From positions 123,296 to 187,295 of the forward strand of contig NZ_JACNMP010000004.1 in assembly GCF_017592335.1 (NCBI RefSeq): a stretch of DNA of 64,000 bases, given 5' to 3'. A program made the position numbers and the translations under genes. Below the pieces are notes generated by a model. That model did no database searches and was not told where the DNA came from. It worked only from the letters and a program-made list of their open reading frames with translations. Within the stretch, counting starts at the first letter, position 1. Every line of letters begins with the position of its first letter. This document shows, in pieces, positions 63,876 to 64,000 of the stretch. The stretch comes from Pseudaestuariivita rosea (GTDB lineage: Bacteria > Pseudomonadota > Alphaproteobacteria > Rhodobacterales > Rhodobacteraceae).

Positions 63876-64000
63876 GAGCGTGATGAAATCGACCTGAATC
63901 AAGGGGGATTCACATAGGCTTATTTTGCTGATTCACTGTCGCCGACCACAAGATGGAGGGCGAGCAGTGGGTAAGGCACTTTCGATGGACCTTCGGGAGA
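63876..64000 (+). mobile_element. Left end of an IS630-family insertion sequence (partial)
   Basis: Begins at GAGCGTGATGAAATCG next to a TA dinucleotide (IS630-group elements target TA), and contains a transposase start 91 bases in. The element continues beyond the window, so the right end and the second TA cannot be seen. Boundary is inferred from where the hydrolase homology stops. Confidence 0.65.
63967..64000 (+). CDS. IS630-family transposase, first 11 residues
   Basis: GTG 63967 with GGAGGG upstream, reading VGKALSMDLRE, which matches the N terminus of IS630-type transposases (MGKALSxDLRERV). The rest lies outside the window. Short evidence, but the position next to a disrupted gene and a TA supports it. 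Confidence 0.65.
   Translation, partial: MGKALSMDLRE

Overview
The window looks like a chromosomal segment of a marine-type Rhodobacterales (Roseobacter-group) alphaproteobacterium. This rests on the high G+C codon usage, an adenosylcobalamin-dependent class II ribonucleotide reductase, a DksA with a degenerate zinc site, the mesaconyl-CoA hydratase / malyl-CoA thioesterase pair of the ethylmalonyl-CoA pathway, the acpS-lepB-rnc-era-recO gene order, and short intergenic repeats of a kind common in this order. The species is not identifiable from sequence alone. I saw no rRNA, tRNA, CRISPR array or prophage.

Layout. 1-7.5 kb: 3' part of nrdJ, an AT-rich PEGA lipoprotein gene flanked by two direct repeats, an atypical SDR, a tandem UspA protein, coaD, and a cation/proton antiporter split by a +1 frameshift. 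7.5-11.7 kb: yicC-gmk-gamma carbonic anhydrase-PLP enzyme operon, and a PAS_5 gene with a perfect CtrA-type box upstream. 11.7-15.6 kb: a divergent purine-ring degradation cluster (uraH and a VOC gene one way; puuE-uraD fusion, allantoicase and ureidoglycolate lyase the other) taking 5-hydroxyisourate to glyoxylate and urea. 15.7-21.6 kb: a four-gene phospholipid cluster (plsC, cdsA, small membrane protein, CDP-alcohol phosphotransferase with an altered active site), then pyrD, a DUF952 gene and leuC. 21.6-31 kb: MscS channel, DUF805 protein, mcl2-nnrU-DUF1737-mch operon, zapE, and a valine-degradation operon (acyl-CoA dehydrogenase, HIBYL-CoA hydrolase, mmsB).

31-43 kb: purA, secG, pyrG, then acpS-lepB-rnc-[DUF849]-era-DUF1491-recO with overlapping genes, and a metG operon. 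43-58 kb: YceI, aldo/keto reductase, LysE exporter, a flotillin/YqiJ pair, acnA, a DUF1223 thioredoxin-fold protein, a metallo-hydrolase, a Hint-domain protein, xth, a glycosyltransferase-like gene, a flavin monooxygenase and dksA. 58.3-62.3 kb: a compact operon of MoxR ATPase, GNAT acetyltransferase, DUF2927 lipoprotein with an HEE motif, a 57-residue membrane protein and a VWA protein. The right edge holds a methyltransferase-like gene and an alpha/beta hydrolase whose 5' end has been cut off by what looks like the left end of an IS630-family element.

Most genes are ordinary housekeeping genes. The least explained parts are the phospholipid cluster at 15.7-18.4 kb, the MoxR/VWA/DUF2927 operon at 58.3-62.3 kb, and three families of dispersed intergenic palindromic repeats, one of which forms open reading frames fused to the 5' ends of recO and zapE.
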